From assembly GCA_017303905.1 (NCBI GenBank), contig JAFLBH010000001.1:1465809-1529808 (forward strand): DNA of 64,000 nt, given 5' to 3'. Below are positions 16,870-24,719 of the stretch, one piece after another; the stretch's first letter is position 1, and each line of letters opens with the position of its first letter. This DNA comes from Bacteroidota bacterium (GTDB lineage Bacteria; Bacteroidota; Bacteroidia; B-17B0; Aurantibacillaceae). Under the pieces are notes generated by a model that saw only the letters and a program-made list of their open reading frames with translations, made no database searches and had not been told where the DNA came from. Position numbers and translations under genes: made by a program.

Positions 16870-17406
16870 TTAATTGTCGAGTTTAATCAAAGCAAACACC
16901 GAATAATTTAACATATCCATATAATTTGCATCAACACCTTCGGAAATAATGGTTTTCCCTTTATTATCCTCAATTTGTTTAACACGGAAAATTTTCATCA
17001 AAATCAAATCGGTTAAAGAGCTGATTCGCATATCGCGCCAAGCCTCACCGTAATCGTGATTTTTATCTTCCATTAATTTCTTGGTTTGCGCTACATATTT
17101 ATCGTAAAGTTTTTCTACTTCATCATACGGTAAATCAACCCGCGAATCATTTTCAAGTTCCAACTGAATTAAAGAAATAACACAATAATTGATGATGCCA
17201 ATGTATTCGCCTTTAATATCATCACCCACTTTTTGGGTGCCTTTATTCTCGATGCTTTTAATGCGTTGCGCTTTAATAAATATCTGATCGGTTAACGAAG
17301 TTGGTCTTAAATTGCGCCAAGCGGTGCCATAATCTTTCATTTTCTTTAAAAAGATATCTTTGCATAGCTTTATGGCCTTGTCATATTGTGTTCCTGTAGT
17401 TTGCAT
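16870..17406 (-). CDS. DUF1599 (nucleotide-modification-associated) protein with duplicated domain
   Basis: 178 residues from the ATG at 17406. The protein is two copies of one unit of about 80 residues. KMKDYGTAWRNLRPTSLTDQ in the first half matches KNHDYGEAWRDMRISSLTDL in the second, and each half ends in a YxxxxNYxVxxLIxL helix. DUF1599 is the nucleotide-modification-associated domain 1 family, predicted to act on or bind nucleotides; no activity is proven. The longer frame to 17448 begins at TTG and adds a poor extension. Its start codon directly abuts the start codon of folP on the other strand. Confidence 0.85.
   Translation of the reverse strand: MQTTGTQYDKAIKLCKDIFLKKMKDYGTAWRNLRPTSLTDQIFIKAQRIKSIENKGTQKVGDDIKGEYIGIINYCVISLIQLELENDSRVDLPYDEVEKLYDKYVAQTKKLMEDKNHDYGEAWRDMRISSLTDLILMKIFRVKQIEDNKGKTIISEGVDANYMDMLNYSVFALIKLDN
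17355..17362 (+). promoter_or_regulatory. -7 box (TATCTTTG) for folP inside the DUF1599 gene
   Basis: TATCTTTG lies 44 bases before the folP ATG (17407) and 23 bases before an alternative in-frame TTG (17386). It falls within the 5' coding part of the opposing DUF1599 gene. No clear -33. Confidence 0.4.
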
Positions 17407-18264
17407 ATGAGCTCTAAAATTAAAGAAAATAACCCAATTGTATACCAAATAAATGGTAAAAGCCTGAGTTTTGAAAAGCCTATGGTAATGGCAATTATTA
17501 ACTTAACTCCTGATAGCTTTTACGATGGCGGTAAGTATGGCGAAATAAATGATGTTTTAAGGGACGCGGAGGAAAAGGTAAAGCAGGGTGCCCTGATTTT
17601 AGATATTGGTGCGGCATCTTCTCGTTCCGGATCGAAAGAAATAAGCGAAGACGAAGAGTGGAAGCGTTTGCAGCAACCCTTACTGGAATTACGTAAAAAA
17701 TTTAATGAGATTTTTATTTCGGTGGATACTTACCGGGCAGAAATTGCACGGCGTGCCGCTGAATGTGGCGCTGATATTATTAATGATATTTCAGGCGGTA
17801 ACATGGATGCTTCTATGTTCGATACTATTGCTAAGTTGAATGTAGCCTATGTTATGATGCACATGAAAGGAACACCACAAACCATGCAGGTAAATCCGGA
17901 GTATGGTGATGTAGTATATGAAGTGAAGTCTGAATTTGAAAAGAAAATTTCTAACCTTAAAGAAAAAGGTTTCTCAAAAATTATTATCGACCCGGGTTTT
18001 GGTTTTGGAAAAACAACAGAACATAATTATCAGCTTTTAAAACAACTCTCGCAATTTACAGAATTAGATTTTCCTGTTTTGGCCGGACTCTCAAGAAAAA
18101 GCATGATTAATAAAGTAATCGGAACTAGTCCGGTTACCGCCTTAAATGGTACGACTGTTTTAAATACAATCGCTCTTTTAAACGGCGCTAAAATATTGCG
18201 AGTACATGATGTAGTGGAAGCAATTCAAGCGATAGAATTACTAAAAGAGTACTCCCGAGTGTAG
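17407..18264 (+). CDS. folP: dihydropteroate synthase
   Basis: 285 residues. All family signatures are present: MAIINLTPDSFYDGG, DIGAASSRSGS (equivalent of the usual DIGGxSTRPG loop), NDISGG, MHMKGTPQTMQ, DPGFGFGKT and LAGLSRKSMI near the pterin site. The enzyme joins 6-hydroxymethyl-dihydropterin diphosphate and p-aminobenzoate in folate synthesis and is the sulfonamide target. The start at ATG 17407 abuts the DUF1599 ATG; a TTG 21 bases upstream is the alternative. A small inverted repeat follows the gene. Confidence 0.96.
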   Translation: MSSKIKENNPIVYQINGKSLSFEKPMVMAIINLTPDSFYDGGKYGEINDVLRDAEEKVKQGALILDIGAASSRSGSKEISEDEEWKRLQQPLLELRKKFNEIFISVDTYRAEIARRAAECGADIINDISGGNMDASMFDTIAKLNVAYVMMHMKGTPQTMQVNPEYGDVVYEVKSEFEKKISNLKEKGFSKIIIDPGFGFGKTTEHNYQLLKQLSQFTELDFPVLAGLSRKSMINKVIGTSPVTALNGTTVLNTIALLNGAKILRVHDVVEAIQAIELLKEYSRV

Positions 18265-18271
18265 TCCTGAT

Positions 18272-18289
18272 ATAGTAACTTATTACTAT
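18272..18289. repeat. 7-base inverted repeat after folP
   Basis: ATAGTAA and TTACTAT are separated by CTTA. There is no T-run after it, so it is not a clear terminator. It could be a weak mRNA end or an operator for the gene at 18344. Confidence 0.4.
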
Positions 18290-18343
18290 TGTGATTTAAG
18301 TGCCGATGGTGTTATTTCGGTATATCATTTAAAATTAAGTCAC

Positions 18344-19021
18344 ATGAAAAATCTTTTTTTTAGTTCCTTATTGGTATTGGGTGTTTCTGTGTATGCTCAA
18401 CAAAATAATTCGGTAAGTTTTTCAACTCGTTTAAAAAGCGATCAGGAAAAGGTGATTGAGAGCCCTGCTAAAATTAGAGCAGATGATGCCTATATGATCA
18501 GTTTTGCCGTTAGTCTTGATCCAAAGAGTATCGAAGGTCTTGATAATTTGGAAATTATTATGATACGCGATGGAGGCGAGAAGCTGGTGTTTACAATGAC
18601 TACGTCCTATTTTTTAACGAACGCCGGCGATGATCCTTTAAAGAAAGGAAATAAAATAATTTATCCAAAGGTTGTGAATTATCGGGATTTTCCTGAAACA
18701 GGGGAAAGTAATTTTTTCTCTGTGGATTTTAATAAGAAAATGGGAGCGGATTTTTTTCTTTCAAAAAAAGGAACCGATTACTCAAATTCTGTAAGTAAAG
18801 ATGAGTATATTTTAACAGGATATGTGAATGGCTACAAGTTTGTGGGGTATGTTCGTGAAAAGGATTTAAATGGTGAATATCAAAATGTTGCTAAGTATGG
18901 TCCTGCCGTCACCTTATCAAAGGTAGCTTCTGTTAAAATAGTAACTTCAGATAAAATTGCGCCAATGCCTAAAACGGATAGTGTGGGAGACGTTCAGGAT
19001 TTGATGAAAATTGGAGAATAA
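18344..19021 (+). CDS. exported protein of unknown function
   Basis: 225 residues with a Sec signal peptide cleaved after VYAQ (about residue 19). The mature protein is mostly beta-type (MISFAVSL, LEIIMIRDGGEKLVFTMTT) with no recognised domain, no cysteine in the mature part and no sorting domain, so it is likely periplasmic. It is followed after 24 bases by a LuxR-type regulator on the same strand, so the two may be cotranscribed. I do not recognise the family. Confidence 0.7.
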   Translation: MKNLFFSSLLVLGVSVYAQQNNSVSFSTRLKSDQEKVIESPAKIRADDAYMISFAVSLDPKSIEGLDNLEIIMIRDGGEKLVFTMTTSYFLTNAGDDPLKKGNKIIYPKVVNYRDFPETGESNFFSVDFNKKMGADFFLSKKGTDYSNSVSKDEYILTGYVNGYKFVGYVREKDLNGEYQNVAKYGPAVTLSKVASVKIVTSDKIAPMPKTDSVGDVQDLMKIGE

Positions 19022-19045
19022 AATGCGTATTTGTAGATTAGTTAA

Positions 19046-19843
19046 ATGAAGAAGAAACGAATAGAGACTGTTACGCAAGATGATTTTGATTCTATTTACA
19101 AGAAGAAAATTAGAGACGGAAAAAAGAATTGGAGGGAGATTTTCAAAAGCGAGATAGATGGTTTCAATTCGTTTATTACGAGTGATAGCTTTTGGTATAT
19201 AGGAGATTTTGCGACGTCCAAAATTGTTATGGCCGGCGGCGAGCTGGAAGTTGCCACGCCTCTTCATAAAAATGAATGGGTTGGGATTTCGCCAATGGAA
19301 ATTGGAAAAATGTTCCATCCTTTGGACGTAGCAAAAATGCAAGCCTTTACAGTGTTCATTTCAGATTATTTTGCACGACGAACGCAAAAAGAAATTAATA
19401 ATGTGAAAGTCAGTATGCTCTTTAGAATGCTGAATTCCAAAAATGAATATACCTGGCGTATTTTATCTTATCCGAAAATTAAATATGAGAATAATTTACC
19501 TCGATATATTTTTTGTTTGATAAGTGATTGCTCTCATTTAGTTAATGAACCTGAAAGCACAATGTTTGTGTTTGATAATAATGATAAGGAGAGTGTTTTA
19601 TACTTCTGTAATGAAGAAACGGTTGAACTGAAGCGTTTTCATGAAAAAAAGCCACTTACGCAACGCGAAACTGAAGTGGTGAAATTGTTGGCAAAAGGAT
19701 TAATAAGCAAGGAAATAGCCCATCTATTAGGGATATCTAAAAATACAGTTGAAAATCATAAGCAAAATATTTTCGAGAAAACAAAAACAAAAAACATCGC
19801 GGAGTTAATCACGTACGCGATAAAAAACAAACTAGTTGATTAA
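19046..19843 (+). CDS. LuxR-type transcriptional regulator with N-terminal PAS-like sensor
   Basis: 265 residues. The last 65 form a LuxR helix-turn-helix: LTQRETEVVKLLAKGL, SKEIAHLLGISKNTVENHK and the final KNIAELITYAIK helix. The N-terminal 190 residues look like a PAS-type sensor rather than a phospho-receiver: there is no conserved aspartate pocket, and a mixed alpha/beta run includes FRMLNSKNEYTWRILSYP. It probably senses a small ligand or redox state. It is convergent with the Rieske gene, with two bases between them. Confidence 0.85.
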   Translation: MKKKRIETVTQDDFDSIYKKKIRDGKKNWREIFKSEIDGFNSFITSDSFWYIGDFATSKIVMAGGELEVATPLHKNEWVGISPMEIGKMFHPLDVAKMQAFTVFISDYFARRTQKEINNVKVSMLFRMLNSKNEYTWRILSYPKIKYENNLPRYIFCLISDCSHLVNEPESTMFVFDNNDKESVLYFCNEETVELKRFHEKKPLTQRETEVVKLLAKGLISKEIAHLLGISKNTVENHKQNIFEKTKTKNIAELITYAIKNKLVD

Positions 19844-19845
19844 AA

Positions 19846-20193
19846 CTACAACTCCCACCATTTCGCTTTAATACCAACAAACACACCATTTTCCTCAATC
19901 TTGATAGGATAAGTTAAAACATTCATGGTCAAACCGGAAGTTGTTCGTCCGGTTTTTAAATCAAAGGGATATCGGTGCATCGGACAAACTATTTCTCCTT
20001 TTTCTGTGCATTGTCCGTGTGAAAGCGAAGCTCCATTGTGCGGACAACGATCTGCAACAGCATAAACACCTTCATTGGTGCGGGCAACGCAAATTTTATT
20101 TCCTTTTATCACCATGGATTGAGGTTTGCCCAACATTAAATTGTTGTGCATTGCATCTTCATTCTCGAAAATTTTAATCCAGTGATAACTCAT
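19846..20193 (-). CDS. Rieske [2Fe-2S] ferredoxin-like protein
   Basis: 115 residues consisting only of a Rieske domain. The cluster ligands are C50-P-H52 and C70-x-x-H73, with 17 residues between, the standard spacing. It resembles the small soluble Rieske proteins (NirD or dioxygenase ferredoxin class) and has no membrane anchor, so it is a cytosolic electron carrier of unknown partner. It lies 14 bases after the rhomboid gene on the same strand, the third or fourth gene of a likely operon with the aminotransferase. Confidence 0.9.
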   Translation of the reverse strand: MSYHWIKIFENEDAMHNNLMLGKPQSMVIKGNKICVARTNEGVYAVADRCPHNGASLSHGQCTEKGEIVCPMHRYPFDLKTGRTTSGLTMNVLTYPIKIEENGVFVGIKAKWWEL

Positions 20194-20207
20194 GCTTAGA
20201 AGTAAAT

Positions 20208-20939
20208 TTACTCTTTTTTGTTTTCATCTTCCTTATTCTCTTCCTGTTTCGGAATGAAATAATAGGTGATGGTTGGCGTTTCATTTATTTCTGAAATTTC
20301 TTCTTCAGGAATAATTTCATTTTCGTCATCGTCTTCATTTTCCCATTCGTATTCTTTACGTTGCGGACCTTCTTTACGGTAATTATAAGCAACCATTAAT
20401 CCGGATATGGCACCAAACAAATGCGCCTCCCAGGAAATTTCCTGTTTAATTGGAAAAATTCCCCACATCATACCGCCATATAAAAACAAAACAAGAGCGG
20501 ATATTACCATAAGAGGTTTGTGTTTTCTAAATACACCACTAAAAAATAAAAAAACAGCAGCGCCATAAATTAATCCGCTGGCGCCAATGTGATACATATC
20601 GCCGGTAGGAGTGTTTCTTCCGCCAACCCACAACCAAACGCCCGACATGATATAAATCCAGATGAACGAAGGCCATGCAATTGGTTTGTAAAAGTAAAAC
20701 GTGAGCATTCCTAATACCAGCATCGGTAAACTGTTCGATGCTAAATGTTCCAGATCGGAGTGTAAAAAAGGAGAGAAGATAATTCCGCTTAAACCTTTAA
20801 TCGTTCTAGGAGCAGTACCTAATTGTGTAAGATGTAAATTAAAAGCGTGATCAATAAAGAAAACAGCCCACATCAACACGACAAATAAGAGCGGAAAAGC
20901 TCCAACTTTCAATAAAGATTTTGAAATGAAATTTTTCAT
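20208..20939 (-). CDS. rhomboid family intramembrane serine protease
   Basis: 243 residues with six membrane segments. The catalytic dyad is visible: serine in GASGLIYG (S121) and histidine in EAHLFGAISG (H173). The HxxxN oxyanion motif is at H65-N69. A charged C-terminal tail of about 60 residues (ENEDDDENEIIPEEEISE) is rich in glutamate and aspartate and is unusual for a bacterial rhomboid. The enzyme cleaves membrane proteins within the bilayer; the substrate is unknown. Confidence 0.92.
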   Translation of the reverse strand: MKNFISKSLLKVGAFPLLFVVLMWAVFFIDHAFNLHLTQLGTAPRTIKGLSGIIFSPFLHSDLEHLASNSLPMLVLGMLTFYFYKPIAWPSFIWIYIMSGVWLWVGGRNTPTGDMYHIGASGLIYGAAVFLFFSGVFRKHKPLMVISALVLFLYGGMMWGIFPIKQEISWEAHLFGAISGLMVAYNYRKEGPQRKEYEWENEDDDENEIIPEEEISEINETPTITYYFIPKQEENKEDENKKE

Positions 20940-21002
20940 CGGAATGTTATATAAAGTTCCGATGGAAAAAGGGAAATAAAAAATTAAATTTTAAAATTTA
21001 GT

Positions 21003-21614
21003 TTATTTAACAGGAATGTAAATTTTGCTTAACCACTTATTAGGGTCTTTTTCGACTGTAGCATCGCTAATGTAAAACTCACGAGCTGCACCTGATTGCT
21101 CCAGTTTGTTTTTTTCGAGGTAAGTTTTCAGTTCGGCGTAAGCGTTAAACATTTTATCATATGGCCCATAATAATTGTAAACTACCGCGCGTGTAGCTTC
21201 CAGAATAACAATGGTGGAATTTTTTGGTTGTACCTTTGGTGTTTTATTGATTGGAACAACGCATTCGAAAACAAAATTTTCAGGATTATTATTGTAATAA
21301 ATCGCACCGGGAGGTAAGCCTTCTGTGCTTAAGCCCAGATTATTGATATCGACTTCAATAGCGCTGTAAGCTTTCCCAATTTTAAAACCAATATCTTCTT
21401 GTTTCGCTGAATCGAGTATAGCAAGGGTTAAAATTTCAGGAATATCAAACACACCAATAATACCCGGAGTTTCCTCTACAACCTGTGCAGGAGGAGTTGT
21501 GATTGTATTTGCAACGGATGTTGTATTGTTGGATGAAGCGCCTTTTTCATCGGTATCGTTTTTACACGACGCTAATAGGCCTGAAATCGTTAATGCAAAA
21601 AGAATTTTTTTCAT
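21003..21614 (-). CDS. lipoprotein with GyrI-like effector-binding domain
   Basis: 203 residues. The lipoprotein signal MKKILFALTISGLLASC places the lipid cysteine at residue 17, followed by a Ser/Thr/Pro-rich linker. From about residue 50 to the end the sequence matches the GyrI-like/AraC effector-binding fold: LPPGAIYYN, TRAVVYNYYGPYDKM, AYAELKTYL, AREFYISD and a terminal IYIPVK. This domain usually sits in cytosolic regulators or as a free small-molecule-binding protein; attaching it to a lipoprotein puts it outside the inner membrane. It starts one base after the stop of the aminotransferase gene. Confidence 0.82.
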   Translation of the reverse strand: MKKILFALTISGLLASCKNDTDEKGASSNNTTSVANTITTPPAQVVEETPGIIGVFDIPEILTLAILDSAKQEDIGFKIGKAYSAIEVDINNLGLSTEGLPPGAIYYNNNPENFVFECVVPINKTPKVQPKNSTIVILEATRAVVYNYYGPYDKMFNAYAELKTYLEKNKLEQSGAAREFYISDATVEKDPNKWLSKIYIPVK

Positions 21615-21615
21615 C

Positions 21616-22815
21616 TTAATTGGTTTTACCCGGATATTTTGCCAATGCTTCTTTTAAACAAATCATAGCGTTATTTAAATCATTAAGATTTAAAACGTAA
21701 GCTAAACGCACTTCGTTAATTCCTGAGCCCGGTGTTGAGTAAAATCCGGTAGCAGGAGCTAACATTACAGTTTGTTGGTTGAAATTAAAATCTTCCAATA
21801 ACCACTGACAAAACTTGTCGGCGTTGTCAATAGGTAATCGTGCAATGCAATAAAAAGCACCGCTTGGTTTAGGACAAAATACACCCGGGATTTTATTCAA
21901 AGCATCAATCACAAAATCGCGACGTGCAATGTATTCTTTTTTTACTTCAGCGAAATACGAAGCCGGTGTGTCTAATGCAGCTTCTGCTCCGATTTGTCCG
22001 TATGAAGGCGGACTTAACCTTGCCTGCGCAAATTTTAATGCAGCACTCATCACCTCTTTGTTTTTACTTATCATAGCGCCAATGCGTGCGCCACAGGCAC
22101 TGTAACGTTTAGAAATGGAGTCTAATAAAATAACATTGTTTTCGATGCCGCTTAAATGCATAACAGAAACGTATTCCTTTCCGTCATAGCAAAATTCGCG
22201 ATACACCTCGTCACTTAATAAAAACAAATCGTATTTTTTTACTAAGTCTTTCAAGGCTTCTAATTCAGCTTTTGTATATAAGTATCCGGTTGGATTTCCC
22301 GGATTACAAATCATGATGCCTTTTGTTTTAGGCGTGATTAGTTTTTCGAAATCAGAAATAGGAGGTAATGCAAACCCACTTTCAATGCTGCTCTTAATTG
22401 GTTTAACCGTAACATTAGCTGCTACTGAAAATCCGTTATAATTCGCATAGAAAGGTTCAGGGATAATAATTTCATCACCGGGATTAAAGCAAGTCATCAT
22501 AGCAATTGAAATGGCTTCAGAGCCGCCATTGGTGATGATTACTTCACTTGGTTCAATATTGATGTTATAGCCTTTGTAATAGTTACAAAGTTTTTTACGG
22601 TAACTTTCGTTACCTGCACTGTGACTATACTCTAAAACTTTTATATCGGCACTTTTAATAGCCTTTAAAAAAGTATCCGGCGTAACGATATCCGGTTGTC
22701 CGATATTTAAGTGATAAATTTTAATACCTTTTTTCTTCGCCGCTTCGGCATAAGGAACTAACTTACGAATGGGCGATGCCGGCATTTCGTTTGCTTTATT
22801 GGATATTACTGGCAT
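21616..22815 (-). CDS. PLP-dependent aminotransferase, class I/II
   Basis: 399 residues of the aspartate aminotransferase fold type I. The PLP lysine is K236 in SISKRYSACGARIG. Other conserved parts are NPGNPTG (171-177), SDEVYREF (201-208), GGSEA near residue 98 and the C-terminal arginine in NEVRLAYVL. It transfers an amino group between an amino acid and a 2-oxo acid, perhaps aspartate or an aromatic/branched amino acid; specificity cannot be fixed. It is the first gene of a minus-strand run that continues with the GyrI-like lipoprotein. Confidence 0.9.
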   Translation of the reverse strand: MPVISNKANEMPASPIRKLVPYAEAAKKKGIKIYHLNIGQPDIVTPDTFLKAIKSADIKVLEYSHSAGNESYRKKLCNYYKGYNINIEPSEVIITNGGSEAISIAMMTCFNPGDEIIIPEPFYANYNGFSVAANVTVKPIKSSIESGFALPPISDFEKLITPKTKGIMICNPGNPTGYLYTKAELEALKDLVKKYDLFLLSDEVYREFCYDGKEYVSVMHLSGIENNVILLDSISKRYSACGARIGAMISKNKEVMSAALKFAQARLSPPSYGQIGAEAALDTPASYFAEVKKEYIARRDFVIDALNKIPGVFCPKPSGAFYCIARLPIDNADKFCQWLLEDFNFNQQTVMLAPATGFYSTPGSGINEVRLAYVLNLNDLNNAMICLKEALAKYPGKTN

Positions 22816-22837
22816 GTAATTATGAATTAAAAAACCT

Positions 22838-22845
22838 CAAATATA
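22838..22845 (-). promoter_or_regulatory. -7 box (TATATTTG) for the aminotransferase operon
   Basis: TATATTTG on the minus strand, 22 bases before the ATG at 22815. No clear -33. Confidence 0.5.
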
Positions 22846-22898
22846 AGCATAATAAATGGCTGCCCACAGCTTATAATTTTAGTTAATTGTTGAAATAA

Positions 22899-22932
22899 TT
22901 TGCCTTAGGCCCTCAATAAAACCGTATATTTG
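22899..22932 (+). promoter_or_regulatory. promoter of the helicase gene
   Basis: TTTG at 22899-22902 and TATATTTG at 22925-22932 are 22 bases apart, within the range for Bacteroidota promoters. The ATG is 14 bases further on. Confidence 0.65.
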
Positions 22933-22946
22933 AAGGTTGATTTTTT

Positions 22947-24455
22947 ATGACTGAAGCACCAATCGCAGCCGAACCAAGGCAATTATATCCATACCAGGCA
23001 GAAGCCGTTGAAAATATTTTTTCCCGACTTCAAGATTTACCGCCGAATGCTAATTTATTATTTCAATTGCCAACAGGCGGAGGAAAGACCATTATCTTTT
23101 CCGAAATAGCGCGTCGTTTTATTGAAAAATATAAGCGTAAGGTTTTAATCTTAACGCATCGCATTGAGTTAAGCCGACAAACCGCTGACGTATTAAGTGA
23201 TTTGGGAATTTCCAACAAAATCATCAATTCAGAAGTTAAGGATTTGCCACGCCAAAGCGATTATCAATGTTTTACAGCATTAGTTGAAACCTTGAATAAT
23301 CGCCTACAGGAAAACGATCAGTTTTTGGAGGATATCGGATTAGTGATAGTGGATGAAGCGCATAACAATTCATTCCGAAAAATATTCCATTACTTTAATG
23401 ATATTAATATTCTGGGTGTTACAGCAACGCCTTTAAGCAGCAATAAAAAATTACCGCTCTATCAAACTTACAGCGATTTAATCATCGGACAAAGTATTCC
23501 GAATTTAATTGAGCAAGGTTATTTATGTGAAGGTGTCACTTATTCTTATGATGTAAACTTAAGCTCTTTGCGAATTGGGAATAATGGTGAGTTTACCGTA
23601 GGTTCTCATGAATTGCTTTATACACAAGCCATCATGCAAAGTAAATTGTTGGAGGCTTATGAGGAATTTGCGAAGGGTACTAAAACACTCATTTTTAATG
23701 CAGGTATTTTAACGAGCCGCGCTGTTTACGAAACATTTAAGAAGAAGGGATATCCCGTTCGTCATTTAGACAGTACCTTTAGCGACCGTGAGAGGGCCGA
23801 AACTTTGGAGTGGTTCAGAAATACACCCGATGGAGTACTTAGTTCTGTTAGTATTTTAACAACCGGTTTTGATGAGCCTGCGGTTGAAACTATCATGCTA
23901 AACCGCGCTACTAAATCCTTAACACTTTATCACCAAATGATTGGTCGCGGTAGTCGTGTGTTGCCTACTAAAAAGCAATTTAAAATTCTCGATTTAGGAA
24001 ATAATTCACGACGTTTTAATTTGTGGCAATATCCAATTGATTGGAAACATGTTTTTGTTGCTCCACATTTATATCTCGAACATCGTTATAAAGATGAATG
24101 GGATTATGAATTGGAGAATGATTATGATATGCCTCCTGAAATCAAGGAACGTTTTCTTAATTCATCACAAGAGTCTTTTATCGTTCGCGACCGCTATTTG
24201 AATTGTTTGCGCAAGGGCTTAAAGCCGCAGGTGGTGATTGACGAATCCATTGAAGATCATTTTGCACGCATTAAGGATAATGCTTCAGAGTTTGATGAAG
24301 CTTTTGAATTGTATAATTTGCTTACCGAGGAAATGAAGTACCGTGTTAAACAATTCGGTAAGTGTATAAATGCAACAAATAATTATACCGACTGGCAATA
24401 TCAATCTTATTCGAGTAAGTTGCGCCGTCGTATCATGAATTTTTACGCTGAGTAA
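22947..24455 (+). CDS. superfamily 2 DEAH helicase (RadD/SSL2-like)
   Basis: 502 residues. Walker A is LPTGGGKT (about 41-48), motif II DEAH (about 136), motif III TATPL, and motif VI reads HQMIGRGSRV. It resembles the type III restriction/XPB-type helicase core used in RadD-like DNA repair proteins. A charged C-terminal extension of about 130 residues has no clear known domain, and there is no nuclease or methyltransferase partner. The stop TAA is immediately followed by the ATG of the next gene, so it leads a three-gene unit with a small membrane protein and ubiA. Confidence 0.88.
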   Translation: MTEAPIAAEPRQLYPYQAEAVENIFSRLQDLPPNANLLFQLPTGGGKTIIFSEIARRFIEKYKRKVLILTHRIELSRQTADVLSDLGISNKIINSEVKDLPRQSDYQCFTALVETLNNRLQENDQFLEDIGLVIVDEAHNNSFRKIFHYFNDINILGVTATPLSSNKKLPLYQTYSDLIIGQSIPNLIEQGYLCEGVTYSYDVNLSSLRIGNNGEFTVGSHELLYTQAIMQSKLLEAYEEFAKGTKTLIFNAGILTSRAVYETFKKKGYPVRHLDSTFSDRERAETLEWFRNTPDGVLSSVSILTTGFDEPAVETIMLNRATKSLTLYHQMIGRGSRVLPTKKQFKILDLGNNSRRFNLWQYPIDWKHVFVAPHLYLEHRYKDEWDYELENDYDMPPEIKERFLNSSQESFIVRDRYLNCLRKGLKPQVVIDESIEDHFARIKDNASEFDEAFELYNLLTEEMKYRVKQFGKCINATNNYTDWQYQSYSSKLRRRIMNFYAE

Positions 24456-24719
24456 ATGAATCCTTTCAAATTGTATAAAATAGCCGGCATGTTGAGTATT
24501 GTGTTCGGTGTATTGGGTGCTGTATGTTTGGTAAACATCCGTACGGTGCCGGCTGCGTTATTATTGGCTGTTACGGGATTTATTTTTGCAGGCATTAATA
24601 TTTTTATTGATGCTAAATATGAAATCCATGATCGGAAATTTCCCTTGGGTTATATAGGAATGATTTTAAGTTCGCTGCCTGTTTTATTTTTACTAGCGTT
24701 TATTTTTCTGCGCCGCTGA
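24456..24719 (+). CDS. small membrane protein, unknown function
   Basis: 87 residues with three hydrophobic segments (about 8-27, 32-50 and 62-84). Nothing catalytic is visible. It starts directly after the helicase stop and its TGA overlaps the probable CTG start of ubiA, so it sits in a tightly packed unit. No family is recognised. Confidence 0.7.
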   Translation: MNPFKLYKIAGMLSIVFGVLGAVCLVNIRTVPAALLLAVTGFIFAGINIFIDAKYEIHDRKFPLGYIGMILSSLPVLFLLAFIFLRR

